From Pseudomonas oleovorans subsp. oleovorans (GTDB taxonomy: Bacteria; Pseudomonadota; Gammaproteobacteria; Pseudomonadales; Pseudomonadaceae), in the NCBI RefSeq assembly GCF_002197815.1, contig NZ_NIUB01000009.1, positions 81,701-145,700 of the forward strand: a stretch of DNA of 64,000 nucleotides, read 5' to 3'. Positions within the stretch are counted from its first letter, which is position 1, and the number at the start of each line of letters is the position of its first letter. The notes beneath the pieces are model-generated. The model saw only the letters and a program-made list of their open reading frames with translations, did not search any database and was not told the origin of the DNA. Positions 10,330-22,113 of the stretch are shown piece by piece. Both the position numbers and the translations under genes were made by a program.

Positions 10330-10594
10330 AGCATCGGCATCGGCCGCAAGAACTGGCTGTTCAGCGACACGCCCAAGGGTGGCACGGCCAGCGCGCAGAT
10401 CTACAGCCTGATCGAAACTGCCAAAGCCAACGGGCAAGAGCCTTACGCCTGGTTGCGCCACATCCTTGAACGCCTGCCAGCGGCGAGCCGCGTCGAGGAT
10501 TACGAAGCGCTGCTGCCGTGGAACTGCTCGCCAGCTTCTGCCTCTGCTTCCTGAAAAAAAACGTCCTCCGGGACGGGGTTTATGGAGCGTTTAC
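10330..10594 (+). pseudogene. IS66 transposase (TnpC) C-terminal fragment and right IS end
   Basis: From 10330 the plus-strand frame reads GIGRKNWLFSDTPKGGTASA and on through AWLRHILERLPAASRVEDYE to LLPWNCSP, the conserved C-terminal end of IS66-family TnpC, stopping at 10554. The IS terminus follows: the complement of GTAAACGCTCCATAAACCCC ends at 10594. Everything upstream of this fragment is lost, so it cannot be active. Its outer end abuts a second, oppositely oriented IS66 fragment. Confidence 0.85.
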
Positions 10595-10798
10595 GTTGAA
10601 CATGGCCAACTGCGGCGAGTCGGCATCTTCAGGGCTGCGCTCGGACTTGGGCGAGAACAGCTTGTGGCGCAGCAAGGCGACCTGTTCTTGAAGTTGTTCT
10701 ATGCGAGCATCTTTCGCCGCCGCCTGTTCACTGGCCAGCAGCAGTAAATGCTTCAGCAGGATTGGGTCGTCAGGAAGAGATTCGGGCACGGCGATCAT
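10580..10798 (-). pseudogene. IS66 transposase (TnpC) N-terminal fragment
   Basis: The 72-codon frame begins MIAVPESLPDDPILLKHLLL and continues with the coiled-coil and zinc-finger-proximal start of TnpC (LQEQVALLRHKLFSPKSERS). It is truncated where it meets the end of the other IS66 copy at 10594; its last four codons come from that end. A complete TnpC is about 500 residues, so this is a dead fragment. It follows tnpB in the normal IS66 order. Confidence 0.85.
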
Positions 10799-11266
10799 GG
10801 CCGTGGATTATACCGGCTCAGGTTACGAAGCGCGGCGTCAGTATCTGATGCGGACGGTTACGCCACAGGTCGATACCGTCGAGCAGCCAGTTCAGCTCGT
10901 CGACCGTCAGCTCAATGGCCTCGTCACCGGCATCGGGTTTGGTCTTGAAACGCTCGGCTTCCAGTCGCTTGAGCCACAGGCAGAAGCCATTGCGCTCCCA
11001 GTAGAGAATCTTGACCTGGCTGCGGGTGCGATTGAGGAACACGAACAGCACCGGGTTGAATACCTCCACCTTGATGTCCAGCTCGACCAGCGCGGCCAGT
11101 CCATTGATGGATTTGCGGAAGTCGACGGGCTTTGGGTAGAGATAGACCTTCTGCACTTTGGCGTCGGGACGCATCATGACGGAACTCCACGGGAAAATAG
11201 GGAGCCCAGCATCCGGGATACGGAGAGGTCAGTTGAAGATGGGGTCTATGGAGCGCATACGCTTAC
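10595..11266 (-). mobile_element. IS66-family element, truncated (tnpB plus tnpC start)
   Basis: The outer left end reads GTAAGCGTATGCGCTCCATA on the minus strand, ending at 11266, and shares the GTAA-GCGCTCCATA-ACCCC pattern with the end at 10594. It has inserted into an IS4-type transposase gene after the codons for ATLRKR. The right half has been replaced by the oppositely oriented IS66 end. Confidence 0.8.
10818..11177 (-). CDS. tnpB: IS66 accessory protein TnpB
   Basis: This 119-residue frame is intact and reads MMRPDAKVQKVYLYPKPVDF and later LYWERNGFCLWLKRLEAERF, hallmarks of the IS66 Orf2/TnpB family. The protein is required for IS66 transposition but its role is unclear. Here it is stranded: tnpC is truncated downstream and no tnpA is seen upstream in the 89 bp before the IS end at 11266. 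Confidence 0.9.
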   Translation of the reverse strand: MMRPDAKVQKVYLYPKPVDFRKSINGLAALVELDIKVEVFNPVLFVFLNRTRSQVKILYWERNGFCLWLKRLEAERFKTKPDAGDEAIELTVDELNWLLDGIDLWRNRPHQILTPRFVT

Positions 11267-11399
11267 GCAGGGTCGCCACTCCCGCCGTTTCCAGTGCGGT
11301 GCTAACTAGGTCTGGATCAAGCAGCGCCCCCAGCTCGTCAAGGGAGTGGGTGGCAGAAGCCGCTTCGTGAGTCAGTGCCAAGGCGCGGGAAAGTCGCAT
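11267..11399 (-). pseudogene. IS4-family transposase N-terminal remnant
   Basis: The frame reads MRLSRALALTHEAAS, then LDELGALLDPDLVSTALETA and GVATLRKR, like the N-terminal domain of IS4-family transposases (L-x-x-HLP-x-x-W-I-x-x-AL-x-x-TG-x-ATLRRRRLP). It is cut by the IS66 end. The matching IS4-type terminal repeat lies upstream at 11467-11484. Confidence 0.65.
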
Positions 11400-11401
11400 A
11401 A

Positions 11402-11434
11402 AAAATCCGATGCTCAAAACAAGCATCGGATTTT
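11402..11434. terminator. Hairpin upstream of the IS4 remnant
   Basis: A perfect 12-bp stem AAAATCCGATGC/GCATCGGATTTT with a 9-nt loop and A/T-rich flanks forms a bidirectional terminator-like structure. Insertion sequences often carry such a hairpin to block incoming transcription. Confidence 0.65.
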
Positions 11435-11466
11435 CGTTTCAGCACGCAGAAGGTCAAGCTGTAGCG

Positions 11467-11484
11467 CTTAACTGACTGGCATTA
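11467..11484. repeat. IS4-type terminal inverted repeat
   Basis: The complement reads TAATGCCAGTCAGTTAAG. It matches 14 of 18 positions of the MITE end TAATGCTGTTCACTTAAG at 9537. It lies 68 bp upstream of the IS4 transposase remnant start, in the right orientation to be its end. Confidence 0.65.
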
Positions 11485-11612
11485 GCCCAAGCGCCGGTTT
11501 TTTCGTTGCTGCCGCCTGAGACGCTAGAAGCTCTCCCGATTCGGCCAGCGCCACTCGGAAACCACTATCCAGCCTGTCTCCCCGACCGGCTCAGGCCGCC
11601 GGCCGGAGCCGC

Positions 11613-13007
11613 TCAAAAAAGCCGGTTGAGGCCGTCGAACGCGGCAACCCGATAGGCCTCGGCCATGGTCGGGTAGTTGAAGGTGGTGTTGATGAAGTAC
11701 TTGATGCTGTTGGCTTCACCCTTCTGGTTCATGATCGCCTGGCCAATGTGGACGATCTCCGAGGCCTGATAGCCGAAGCAATGCACACCCAGCACTTCCA
11801 GGGTTTCACGATGGAAGAGAATCTTCAGCATACCCACCGGTTCCACCGAGATCTGCGCACGGGCCATACCCTTGAAGAAGGCCTTGCCGACCTCGTAAGG
11901 CACCTTGGCCTGAGTCAGCTCACGCTCGGTCTTGCCGATCGAGCTGATCTCCGGAATGGTGTAAATACCGGTCGGCACGTCATCGACGAAGCGCCAGCTG
12001 CCGTTGTCGACGATGCTGCCGGCAGCCGAACGCCCCTGGTCGGCAGCGGCGCTGGCCAGACTCGGCCAGCCGATCACGTCACCGGCGGCGTAGATGTTGC
12101 TGACCTCGGTGCGGTAATGCTCGTCGACCTGGATCTGACCACGGCTGTTGACCGCGATGCCGATGTTTTCCAGGCCCAGCTGATCGGTATTGCCGGTCCG
12201 GCCGTTACACCACAGCAGGGCGTCGGCCTTGATCTTCTTGCCCGACTTCAGATGCAGAACCACGCCGTTTTCCACGCCCTCGATGCGCTCGTACTCTTCG
12301 TTGTGACGAATCAGCACGTTGTTGTTGCGCAGGTGGTAGGAAAGCGCGTCGGAGATTTCCGAGTCGAGGAAGCTGAGCAGTTGATCGCGGTTGTCGATCA
12401 GGTCGACCAGCACACCCAGGCCACTGAAGATCGAGGCGTACTCGCAACCGATCACTCCCGCTCCGTAGATGATCAGACGACGCGGTGTGTGACCCAGGCT
12501 GAGAATGGTGTCGCTATCGTAGATACGCGGGTGACGAAAATCGACATCGGCCGGGCGATAGGGACGCGAGCCGGTGGCGATGACGATCTGCTTGGCCACC
12601 AGCTTTTCCACTACGCCATTGAGGCAGACCACTTCGATCGTCTGCTCGTCGGCGAAGCTGGCGGTACCGAAATAGGTGTCGATGCGGTTGCGCGCGTAGT
12701 AGCCGGTGCGCGAAGTGACTTGCTTGGCGATCACCTTCTCGGCGCTTTTCAGCACGTCGGGGAACGAGAACCAGCGTGGCTCGCCGATCTGGCGGAACAT
12801 CGGGTTGGTGTTGAACTGCATGATCTGCCGCACCGAATGGCGCAGCGCCTTAGACGGGATGGTGCCCAGGTGGGTGCAGTTGCCGCCGACCAGCGGACGG
12901 TTGTCCACCACGGCTACCTTGCGCCCGGCCTTGGCCGCGTTCATCGCCGCGCCCTCGCCCGCCGGGCCGGAGCCCAGCACCACGACATCGTAGTTGTAGA
13001 CCGCCAT
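11613..13007 (-). CDS. sthA: Soluble pyridine nucleotide transhydrogenase SthA
   Basis: This 464-residue FAD enzyme reversibly moves reducing equivalents between NADPH and NAD+ in the cytosol. FAD-binding [17 protein letters not shown] is near residues 12-28 and a second dinucleotide fold [18 protein letters not shown] near 180. The redox disulfide of its dihydrolipoamide-dehydrogenase relatives is broken, as expected for Sth[14 protein letters not shown] keeps Cys44 but has Thr49. Ends normally at GLNRLF. It is the first intact gene right of the IS scar and follows the nqr cluster in the same direction with a 96-bp gap. Confidence 0.97.
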   Translation of the reverse strand: MAVYNYDVVVLGSGPAGEGAAMNAAKAGRKVAVVDNRPLVGGNCTHLGTIPSKALRHSVRQIMQFNTNPMFRQIGEPRWFSFPDVLKSAEKVIAKQVTSRTGYYARNRIDTYFGTASFADEQTIEVVCLNGVVEKLVAKQIVIATGSRPYRPADVDFRHPRIYDSDTILSLGHTPRRLIIYGAGVIGCEYASIFSGLGVLVDLIDNRDQLLSFLDSEISDALSYHLRNNNVLIRHNEEYERIEGVENGVVLHLKSGKKIKADALLWCNGRTGNTDQLGLENIGIAVNSRGQIQVDEHYRTEVSNIYAAGDVIGWPSLASAAADQGRSAAGSIVDNGSWRFVDDVPTGIYTIPEISSIGKTERELTQAKVPYEVGKAFFKGMARAQISVEPVGMLKILFHRETLEVLGVHCFGYQASEIVHIGQAIMNQKGEANSIKYFINTTFNYPTMAEAYRVAAFDGLNRLF

Positions 13008-13103
13008 GTTTACTCCTTCAGATCAGGCCGGAGCGCTTGTGGCGCACCCTCGGCGGGGCCGGCAGCGGATAATAGCCACCGGCTATCAAAGCTACCACCC
13101 GGC

Positions 13104-13334
13104 TTAACGCTTGCTCGCGTCGTAAGCCAGGTCGGTGTTCGGCGCTTCGCTCTGGTCGCGATTGACCTCCTCGCATTTTTCACGGCTACCGCCGCAAATC
13201 GAGCATTCCTTCTCGATACCGAGATTGGCGATACCGCCACAGGAACCGGCGATGGGTTTGCGCCCCATGATCACACCGATAGCCATCATGCCGACGACCA
13301 GAACCATAACCAGAAATACAACCAGAAACGTCAT
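13104..13334 (-). CDS. nqrM: NQR maturation protein NqrM
   Basis: This 76-residue protein has one N-terminal membrane helix (MTFLVVFLVMVLVVGMMAIG) and a cysteine-rich tail with SCGG, ECSICGG and EKCEE. NqrM (DUF539) is needed to assemble the Fe centre shared by NqrD and NqrE. Its start overlaps the apbE stop by 4 bp, so it is translationally coupled as the last gene of the nqr operon. Confidence 0.93.
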   Translation of the reverse strand: MTFLVVFLVMVLVVGMMAIGVIMGRKPIAGSCGGIANLGIEKECSICGGSREKCEEVNRDQSEAPNTDLAYDASKR

Positions 13335-14356
13335 TGCTCATCTCCTGCAGCGAATAGCTGCTCGAATGCGGTCGTGCCCTGTGTGACGAAACCCTCGCCC
13401 ACACGCGTCACGAAAAACGCCGCGATAGCGTTGCGCTCGGCGAAGGCCATACCGGCATCCGGACCAAGCACCATCAATAGGGTAGACAAGCCATCGGCGC
13501 GCAAGGTCGATGGATCCGCCACTGTCACGGCTGCCAACTTGTGGTTGACCGGCTTACCCGTCAGCGGATCGAGCGTGTGCGAGTAGCGTTGGCCGTTCTC
13601 TTCGAAGTAGTTGCGATAGTCACCCGAGGTGGAAATACCGTAACCATCGAGCTGCAGGATGCGCTGAGCCATACGCTGATCATCACGCGGCGCTTCCAGG
13701 CCGATACGCCAGTGGCTGCCGTCAGGCTTGAAGCCAGCCGCCTTGAGCTCACCGGTGGCCTCGACCAGATAACTGGTGACCCCCAACTCGCCCAGGCGCG
13801 CCACGATCAGATCGACGGCATAACCGGCCGCGATGCTGTTGAAGTCGACCTGAACATCGGCATCCTTGCACAACTGCTCGCCTTCGATCCTCAGGTGCTG
13901 CTGACCGACCCGCTGGCGCGCCTCGGCCAGGCGCTCGGCATCCGGCACCGCCTCGCCCTGCCCTTTGGGGCCGAAGCCCCAGAGGTCGAGCAAGGGCTTC
14001 AGCGTCAGGTCGAAGTAGCCCTGGCTCTCCTGGTGCAGGCGATCGCCGGCACGCACCAGCTCCAGCACGCCCCTGGGCATGGCCTGGCAGGTACCGGCTG
14101 GCGCACGGTTGAACTGCTCGATCAGCGAATCATCGCGATAGGTGGACATCTGCAGATCGATTTCGGCGAGGATCGCCTCAGTCGCGGCCTTGAGTTCGGC
14201 TTGCGGCGCGACGCCTTCGCTGCGGACGTATTTGATCGAATAGGTGCTGCCCATGGTCGGGCCACCGAACTCTTCGATCCGTTCAGAATGCAAGCAGCCC
14301 GTTAGGGCTGCCGCCAGGGCGACAGCGATAACGGGCTGGAGTACAGCAGACCTCAT
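13331..14356 (-). CDS. apbE: FAD:protein FMN transferase ApbE
   Basis: This 341-residue periplasmic lipoprotein attaches FMN through a phosphoester to threonines of NqrB and NqrC. The lipoprotein signal peptide ends in the lipobox LTGC (Cys about 21). Family motifs are GPTMGSTYSIKY near the mature N-terminus, DFNSIAAGYAVDLI in the middle, and the C-terminal SGDYRNYFEENGQRYSHTLD and ADGLSTLLMVLG. It starts 3 bp after nqrF and overlaps nqrM, which identifies its substrates as the NQR subunits of the same operon. Confidence 0.96.
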   Translation of the reverse strand: MRSAVLQPVIAVALAAALTGCLHSERIEEFGGPTMGSTYSIKYVRSEGVAPQAELKAATEAILAEIDLQMSTYRDDSLIEQFNRAPAGTCQAMPRGVLELVRAGDRLHQESQGYFDLTLKPLLDLWGFGPKGQGEAVPDAERLAEARQRVGQQHLRIEGEQLCKDADVQVDFNSIAAGYAVDLIVARLGELGVTSYLVEATGELKAAGFKPDGSHWRIGLEAPRDDQRMAQRILQLDGYGISTSGDYRNYFEENGQRYSHTLDPLTGKPVNHKLAAVTVADPSTLRADGLSTLLMVLGPDAGMAFAERNAIAAFFVTRVGEGFVTQGTTAFEQLFAAGDEQ

Positions 14357-14359
14357 GCG

Positions 14360-15583
14360 TCAGCCTCCGAAGTCGTCGAGGAGGATGTTCTCCGGCTCGA
14401 CCCCCAGGTCGGTCAGCATCTTGATCACTGCGGCGTTCATCATGGGTGGGCCGCACATGTAGAACTCGCAGTCTTCCGGAGCCGGGTGGTCCTTCAGATA
14501 GTTCTCGTACAGCACGTTGTGGATGAAGCCGGTGAGGCCGGTCCAGTTGTCTTCCGGCTGCGGATCGGACAGCGCCAGGTGCCATTCGAAGTTCGGGTTT
14601 TCCGCGGCCAGCTTATCGAACTCTTCGTTGTAGAACGACTCGCGCAAGGAACGCGCGCCGTACCAGAAGCTGATCTTGCGCTTGGACTTCAGGCGCTTGA
14701 GCTGGTCGAAGATGTGCGAACGCATCGGCGCCATGCCGGCACCACCACCGATGAAGACCATCTCGGCGTCGGTGTCCTTGGCGAAGAACTCACCGAAGGG
14801 CCCGTACACGGTGATCTTGTCGCCCGGCTTGAGGCTGAACACGTAGGACGACATCTTGCCCGGCGGCACATCGTCCTTGCCGGGGGGCGGCGAGGCGATA
14901 CGGATGTTGAACTTCACCAGACCGCGCTCTTCCGGATAGTTGGCCATGGAATAGGCACGGATCACGGTCTCGTCGACCTTGGACACGTACTTCCACAGAT
15001 TGAACTTGTCCCAGTCGCCGCGATACTCCTCCTGGATGTCGAAGTCCTTGTAGTACACGGTGTGCGGCGGGCATTCCAGCTGCACGTAACCACCGGCGCG
15101 GAAGTCGACGTTCTCGCCTTCCGGCAGCTTCAGCGTCAGCTCCTTGATGAAGGTAGCGACGTTGGGGTTGGACTCCACCGTGCACTCCCACTTCTTGACG
15201 CCAAACACTTCTTCCGGGACTTTGATCTTCATGTCCTGCTTGACTGGCGTCTGACAGGACAGGCGCCAACCCTCGCGAGCCTCGCGCTTGGTGAAGTGCG
15301 ACTCCTCGGTGGAGAGCATCTCGCCGCCACCGCTCTCGACGATGCACTTGCACTGCGCGCAGGTACCGCCGCCGCCGCACGCGGAGGACAGGAAGATGCC
15401 ATTGTCGGCCAGGGTTTGCAGCAGCTTGCCGCCGGCCGGCACCACGATGGTTTTTTCGCCGTTGATTTCGATGCTCACGTCACCACTGGAGACCAGCTTG
15501 GCGCGTGCCGCGAGGATGACCAGCACCAGCGCAAGCACGATGGCGGTGAACATGCCGATGGCGAGGAAGATTTCGTAATTCAT
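14360..15583 (-). CDS. nqrF: Na+-translocating NADH:quinone reductase subunit F
   Basis: This 407-residue subunit is where NADH enters the complex. One N-terminal helix ([20 protein letters not shown]) anchors it. A [2Fe-2S] domain follows with cysteines 69, 75, 78 and 110 ([15 protein letters not shown] and RLSCQ). The FAD domain carries [11 protein letters not shown] and the NADH domain carries [17 protein letters not shown] and [15 protein letters not shown]. Ends in the typical ILLDDFGG. Confidence 0.98.
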   Translation of the reverse strand: MNYEIFLAIGMFTAIVLALVLVILAARAKLVSSGDVSIEINGEKTIVVPAGGKLLQTLADNGIFLSSACGGGGTCAQCKCIVESGGGEMLSTEESHFTKREAREGWRLSCQTPVKQDMKIKVPEEVFGVKKWECTVESNPNVATFIKELTLKLPEGENVDFRAGGYVQLECPPHTVYYKDFDIQEEYRGDWDKFNLWKYVSKVDETVIRAYSMANYPEERGLVKFNIRIASPPPGKDDVPPGKMSSYVFSLKPGDKITVYGPFGEFFAKDTDAEMVFIGGGAGMAPMRSHIFDQLKRLKSKRKISFWYGARSLRESFYNEEFDKLAAENPNFEWHLALSDPQPEDNWTGLTGFIHNVLYENYLKDHPAPEDCEFYMCGPPMMNAAVIKMLTDLGVEPENILLDDFGG

Positions 15584-15598
15584 CTGTTCATCCTTTCC

Positions 15599-16875
<1,277 letters not shown>

Positions 16876-16877
16876 GA

Positions 16878-17666
16878 TCAGGCCTCCCCTGCACGCAGGT
16901 TAGCGATAAACGGACCGAAGCCGTTCTGGCCCAGCCAGAACTTCAGCAGGTTATCCACGCCGTTGCCAGTCAAGGTAGCGCCGGCAAGACCGTCGACCTG
17001 ATGCACGGCTTTCGGGCTCTGGGGGTCGACACTACCCTTGACGACTTGTACAGCCAACTCGCCGTTTTCGTCGAACAGGGTCTTGCCTGGCCACTGGCCG
17101 GTCCACTTCGGATTATCTACCTCGCCCCCCAGGCCCGGCGTTTCGCCATGCTGGTAGAAGCCCATACCGACAACGGTATTGAGATCACCCTTGACCGCGA
17201 TAAATCCATGCAGGGTCGACCACAGGCCGTAGCCGCGAACCGGCAGGATCAGGGTTTCGATTTCACCGTCCTTTTCCACCATATAAACAGTGGTGTAACG
17301 TTCCTGGCGCTTGATACCGGCGATATCCTCACTGCCCTTGAGCGCGCGGGAGGTCTTCGGATCCTTGGCTGCCTTGAGTGGGTCGAAGGTCATGGGGTCG
17401 AAGGCATCGGAGAACTTGCCACTCTCCAGATCCACCAGCTTGGCGGTGATGGTGCTGTCGAACAGCTCCTTGACCTTGGCACCGGACATGCCCGCCTCAC
17501 CCAGGCCGGCAATGGCCAGGATGCTGCGCTGCTTGTCCAGCAGGCGGTTTTCCACCTGGGTTGGCTTCAGTGCGATGGCGGCACCGGCGACGAACACCGA
17601 GCACACCAGACACACCAGCAGGGCCACCGTCAGCGTACGAACGGTGGATTCTTTTTGACTAGACAT
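16878..17666 (-). CDS. nqrC: NQR subunit C
   Basis: This 262-residue subunit has one N-terminal helix ([20 protein letters not shown]) and a periplasmic FMN domain. The flavinylation motif [14 protein letters not shown] is present, with the FMN-bearing threonine at 231, the target of ApbE. It overlaps nqrB by 8 bp. Confidence 0.97.
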   Translation of the reverse strand: MSSQKESTVRTLTVALLVCLVCSVFVAGAAIALKPTQVENRLLDKQRSILAIAGLGEAGMSGAKVKELFDSTITAKLVDLESGKFSDAFDPMTFDPLKAAKDPKTSRALKGSEDIAGIKRQERYTTVYMVEKDGEIETLILPVRGYGLWSTLHGFIAVKGDLNTVVGMGFYQHGETPGLGGEVDNPKWTGQWPGKTLFDENGELAVQVVKGSVDPQSPKAVHQVDGLAGATLTGNGVDNLLKFWLGQNGFGPFIANLRAGEA

Positions 17667-18870
17667 TACGTGCCAGCCTCCGCTTGATATTGGCCTGAAC
17701 GACGAAGTGGTCGATCAGCGGTGCAAACAGGTTGGCGAACAGAATCGCCAGCATCATGCCCTCGGGGAAGGCCGGGTTGATCACACGGATCAACACCACC
17801 ATCACACCGATCAGGGCACCGAAGATCCACTTGCCGGTGTTGGTCATGGAGGCCGACACCGGGTCGGTGGCCATGAAGAACATGCCGAAGGCGAAACCAC
17901 CGACGACCAGATGCCAGTACCAGGGCATGGCGAACATGGGGTTGGTAGTGGAGCCGATCAGGTTGAACAGCAGGCTCAAGCCGATCATACCCAGCATCAC
18001 ACCGGCGACGATGCGCCACGAGGCGATCTTGGTGATCAGCAGTACCAGGCCGCCGATGGCGATAGCCAGAGTACTGGTCTCACCCATCGAGCCATGAATG
18101 GTGCCGAAGAAAGCGTCCATCCAGGTGATGCCGTTGTTGATCACGTTCTCGATGCCGCCGGAAGCCGCCAGGCTCAGCGAAGTGGCGCCAGCGAAGCCGT
18201 CGACCGCGGTCCAGACCGCGTCACCCGACATCTGCGCCGGATAGGCGAAGAACAGGAATGCGCGGCCGGTCAGCGCCGGGTTGAGGAAGTTCTTGCCGGT
18301 ACCGCCGAACACTTCCTTGCCGATCACCACACCGAAGCTGATACCCAGCGCGACCTGCCACAGCGGAATGCTCGGCGGCAGGATCAGGGCGAACAGCACG
18401 GAGGTGACGAAGAAGCCTTCGTTGACTTCATGCTTGCGGATCGAAGCGAACAGCACTTCCCAGAAGCCGCCGACGATGAAGGTCACCGCGTAGACCGGCA
18501 GGAAGTAGGCCGCGCCCTGGATGAAGTTATCCCACAGGCTGTTCGGATCGAAACCGGCCAGCGAGCCGATCAGGGCGAAGCGCCAGCCTTCCTGACTCGC
18601 CAGCAACTCGGGGCTCTGAGCGAAGATCAGGTTGGCCTGGTAGCCGGTGTTCCACATGCCGAAGAACATCGCCGGGAAGGTGCACAGCCACACGGTGATC
18701 ATCATGCGCTTGAGGTCGATGCCGTCGCGCACGTGAGCGGTGGTCTTGGTCACGCTGCCAGGACGATAGAAGAAGGTGTCGATGGCCTCATAGAGGGCAT
18801 ACCACTTCTCGTACTTGCCGCCCTTTTCGAAGTTGTGCTCGATCTTGTCGAGGAATGCACGAATGCCCAC
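17659..18870 (-). CDS. nqrB: NQR subunit B
   Basis: This is a 403-residue multi-spanning subunit with a second covalent FMN and the sodium path. The flavinylation motif [14 protein letters not shown] places the modified threonine at about 230. Membrane helices such as [20 protein letters not shown] are clear. It is 3 bp from nqrA and overlaps nqrC. Confidence 0.97.
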   Translation of the reverse strand: MGIRAFLDKIEHNFEKGGKYEKWYALYEAIDTFFYRPGSVTKTTAHVRDGIDLKRMMITVWLCTFPAMFFGMWNTGYQANLIFAQSPELLASQEGWRFALIGSLAGFDPNSLWDNFIQGAAYFLPVYAVTFIVGGFWEVLFASIRKHEVNEGFFVTSVLFALILPPSIPLWQVALGISFGVVIGKEVFGGTGKNFLNPALTGRAFLFFAYPAQMSGDAVWTAVDGFAGATSLSLAASGGIENVINNGITWMDAFFGTIHGSMGETSTLAIAIGGLVLLITKIASWRIVAGVMLGMIGLSLLFNLIGSTTNPMFAMPWYWHLVVGGFAFGMFFMATDPVSASMTNTGKWIFGALIGVMVVLIRVINPAFPEGMMLAILFANLFAPLIDHFVVQANIKRRLARNV

Positions 18871-18873
18871 GGA

Positions 18874-20271
<1,398 letters not shown>

Positions 20272-20343
20272 CTAATAGACCCAACCACGCCGATACGATA
20301 TGGGCGTGGAGGAATGCGCCAAACCTGAGTAAAAATCCGCTTG

Positions 20344-20372
20344 ATTATAGAGACGCCCCCCGGCACTGACCA
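20344..20372 (-). promoter_or_regulatory. Candidate nqr operon promoter
   Basis: On the minus strand TGGTCA (20367-20372) and a consensus TATAAT (20344-20349) are separated by 17 bp. Transcription would begin near 20337, leaving a leader of about 125 nt before nqrA. That leader contains a 7-bp hairpin CCACGCC/GGCGTGG at about 20285-20309 and a palindrome GGTCTAATAGACC at about 20269-20281. Confidence 0.55.
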
Positions 20373-20473
20373 CCCAAGCGCTTGCTTTTTTTGGCCTTTC
20401 GGTAACAGAGCGCAACACTCTCGATGCTGCCCGAGATCAACTCGACAACCTCGCCAGGCCAGATTCCGGGCAT

Positions 20474-20502
20474 AAAAAACGGGAGACGAAGCTCCCGTTT
20501 TT
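20474..20502 (-). terminator. Terminator of the GAPDH gene
   Basis: CGGGAG/CTCCCG (20480-20485/20492-20497) closes a 6-nt loop, with A-run on one side and T-run on the other. It reads as a rho-independent terminator just after the stop at 20516, and could work on both strands. Confidence 0.8.
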
Positions 20503-20515
20503 GCGACCTTGACGC

Positions 20516-21982
20516 TTAGCGCGGGAAGGCCGGCGGGTTGACCCCGGCCATGTCCTCCATCACGCGCACCACCTGGCAGCTGTAACCGAACTCGTTGTCG
20601 TACCAGACGTACAGCACAACGCGGTTATCGTTGGCGATGGTGGCTTCGGCATCGACCACGCCGGCATGGCGCGAACCGACGAAGTCGGTCGATACCACTT
20701 CCTGAGAGCTGACGAAGTCGATCTGCTTCTGCAGATCCGAGTGCATGGCCATCTGGCGCAGGTACTCGTTGATCTCTTCGCGGGTGGTGGCCTTCTCCAG
20801 GTTCAGATTGAGGATGGCCATGGACACGTTCGGCGTCGGCACACGAATGGCGTTGCCGGTCAGCTTACCCTTCAGAACCGGCAGTGCCTTGGCCGCAGCG
20901 GTAGCCGCGCCGGTTTCGGTGATGACCATGTTCAACGCAGCGCTACGACCACGACGACTGCCTTTGTGGAAGTTGTCGATCAGGTTCTGGTCGTTGGTGT
21001 AGGAGTGAACGGTCTCGACGTGACCGTTGACGATGCCGTACTGATCATTGACCGCCTTGAGCACCGGCACGATGGCGTTGGTGGTGCAGGAAGCCGCGGA
21101 GATGATCTTGTCCTCAGCGGTGATTTCGCTGTGGTTGATGCCGTGCACGATGTTCTTCAGCGCGCCCTTGCCAGGTGCGGTGAGAACAACGCGATCAACG
21201 CCCGGGCAGGCCAGGTGCTGACCCAAGCCCTCGGCGTCACGCCACACACCGGTGTTGTCCACCAGTAGTGCGTTCTTGATGCCGTACTGGGTGTAGTCGA
21301 CTTCCTTCGGATCCTTGGCATAGATCACCTGGATCAGGTTGCCATTGGCCGTCAGGGTGTTGTTCTCTTCATCGATGGTGATGGTGCCGTTGAACTTGCC
21401 ATGCACCGAGTCACGGCGCAGCAGGCTGGCACGCTTGACCAGATCGTTGCTCGCGCCCTTGCGCACGACGATGGCACGCAGACGCAGGCCGTCACCGCCA
21501 CCGGTCTTCTCGATCAGGATGCGCGCCAGCAGGCGGCCGATACGACCGAAACCGTACAGCACCACATCGGTGCCTTCACGGGCCGAACCATTCTGCTTGC
21601 CAACCACATCGGCCAGTTCGTCCTTGACGAACTGCTCGACGCCGCGACCTGCGCCTTCAGCCTTGAACTTGGCAACCAGCTTGCCCAGATCCACGGAGGC
21701 AGCGCCCAGCTTGAGCTCGCTCATGGCCTTGAGCATGGGGAAGGTGTCGTGCACCGACAGCTCGGCTTCGTCAGCCAGGCGGTGACGGGCAAAACGGTGC
21801 GCCTTGAGGATGTCGATGACCGAACGGTTGATCAGGCCACGGCCGTAGATCGAGGTCACCACATTGTTGTTGCGATAGAGCTGACCAATCAGCGGAATCA
21901 TTGCTTCCGCAAGGGCTTCACGATCGATCCATTCACCGAGACACTGGTCGGGCTTCTGAGTCACGGGCAGTACCTTCCACAT
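20516..21982 (-). CDS. gap: Glyceraldehyde-3-phosphate dehydrogenase, long form
   Basis: This 488-residue GAPDH has an N-terminal extension of about 130 residues before the Rossmann domain (VVLYGFGRIGRLLARILIEK). The catalytic cysteine is Cys299 in SAASCTTNAIVPVLKAVNDQ. It ends with VLYVWYDNEFGYSCQVVRVM. It oxidises glyceraldehyde-3-phosphate to 1,3-bisphosphoglycerate or works in reverse in gluconeogenesis. The long form is common in Pseudomonas alongside a standard-length paralogue. Divergent from mfd. Confidence 0.93.
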   Translation of the reverse strand: MWKVLPVTQKPDQCLGEWIDREALAEAMIPLIGQLYRNNNVVTSIYGRGLINRSVIDILKAHRFARHRLADEAELSVHDTFPMLKAMSELKLGAASVDLGKLVAKFKAEGAGRGVEQFVKDELADVVGKQNGSAREGTDVVLYGFGRIGRLLARILIEKTGGGDGLRLRAIVVRKGASNDLVKRASLLRRDSVHGKFNGTITIDEENNTLTANGNLIQVIYAKDPKEVDYTQYGIKNALLVDNTGVWRDAEGLGQHLACPGVDRVVLTAPGKGALKNIVHGINHSEITAEDKIISAASCTTNAIVPVLKAVNDQYGIVNGHVETVHSYTNDQNLIDNFHKGSRRGRSAALNMVITETGAATAAAKALPVLKGKLTGNAIRVPTPNVSMAILNLNLEKATTREEINEYLRQMAMHSDLQKQIDFVSSQEVVSTDFVGSRHAGVVDAEATIANDNRVVLYVWYDNEFGYSCQVVRVMEDMAGVNPPAFPR

Positions 21983-22113
21983 GTAGGGGCTGAAAAAAGG
22001 GGCTACATTATGACGGTGCGCGCGAGCATGAGCAATGCGCGCCTGTCGCGACTGACATTGACCAGCAAGCCCCGCTACAATTCACGGCCTCCCTTCACGA
22101 CCGTGAGCCGCCC

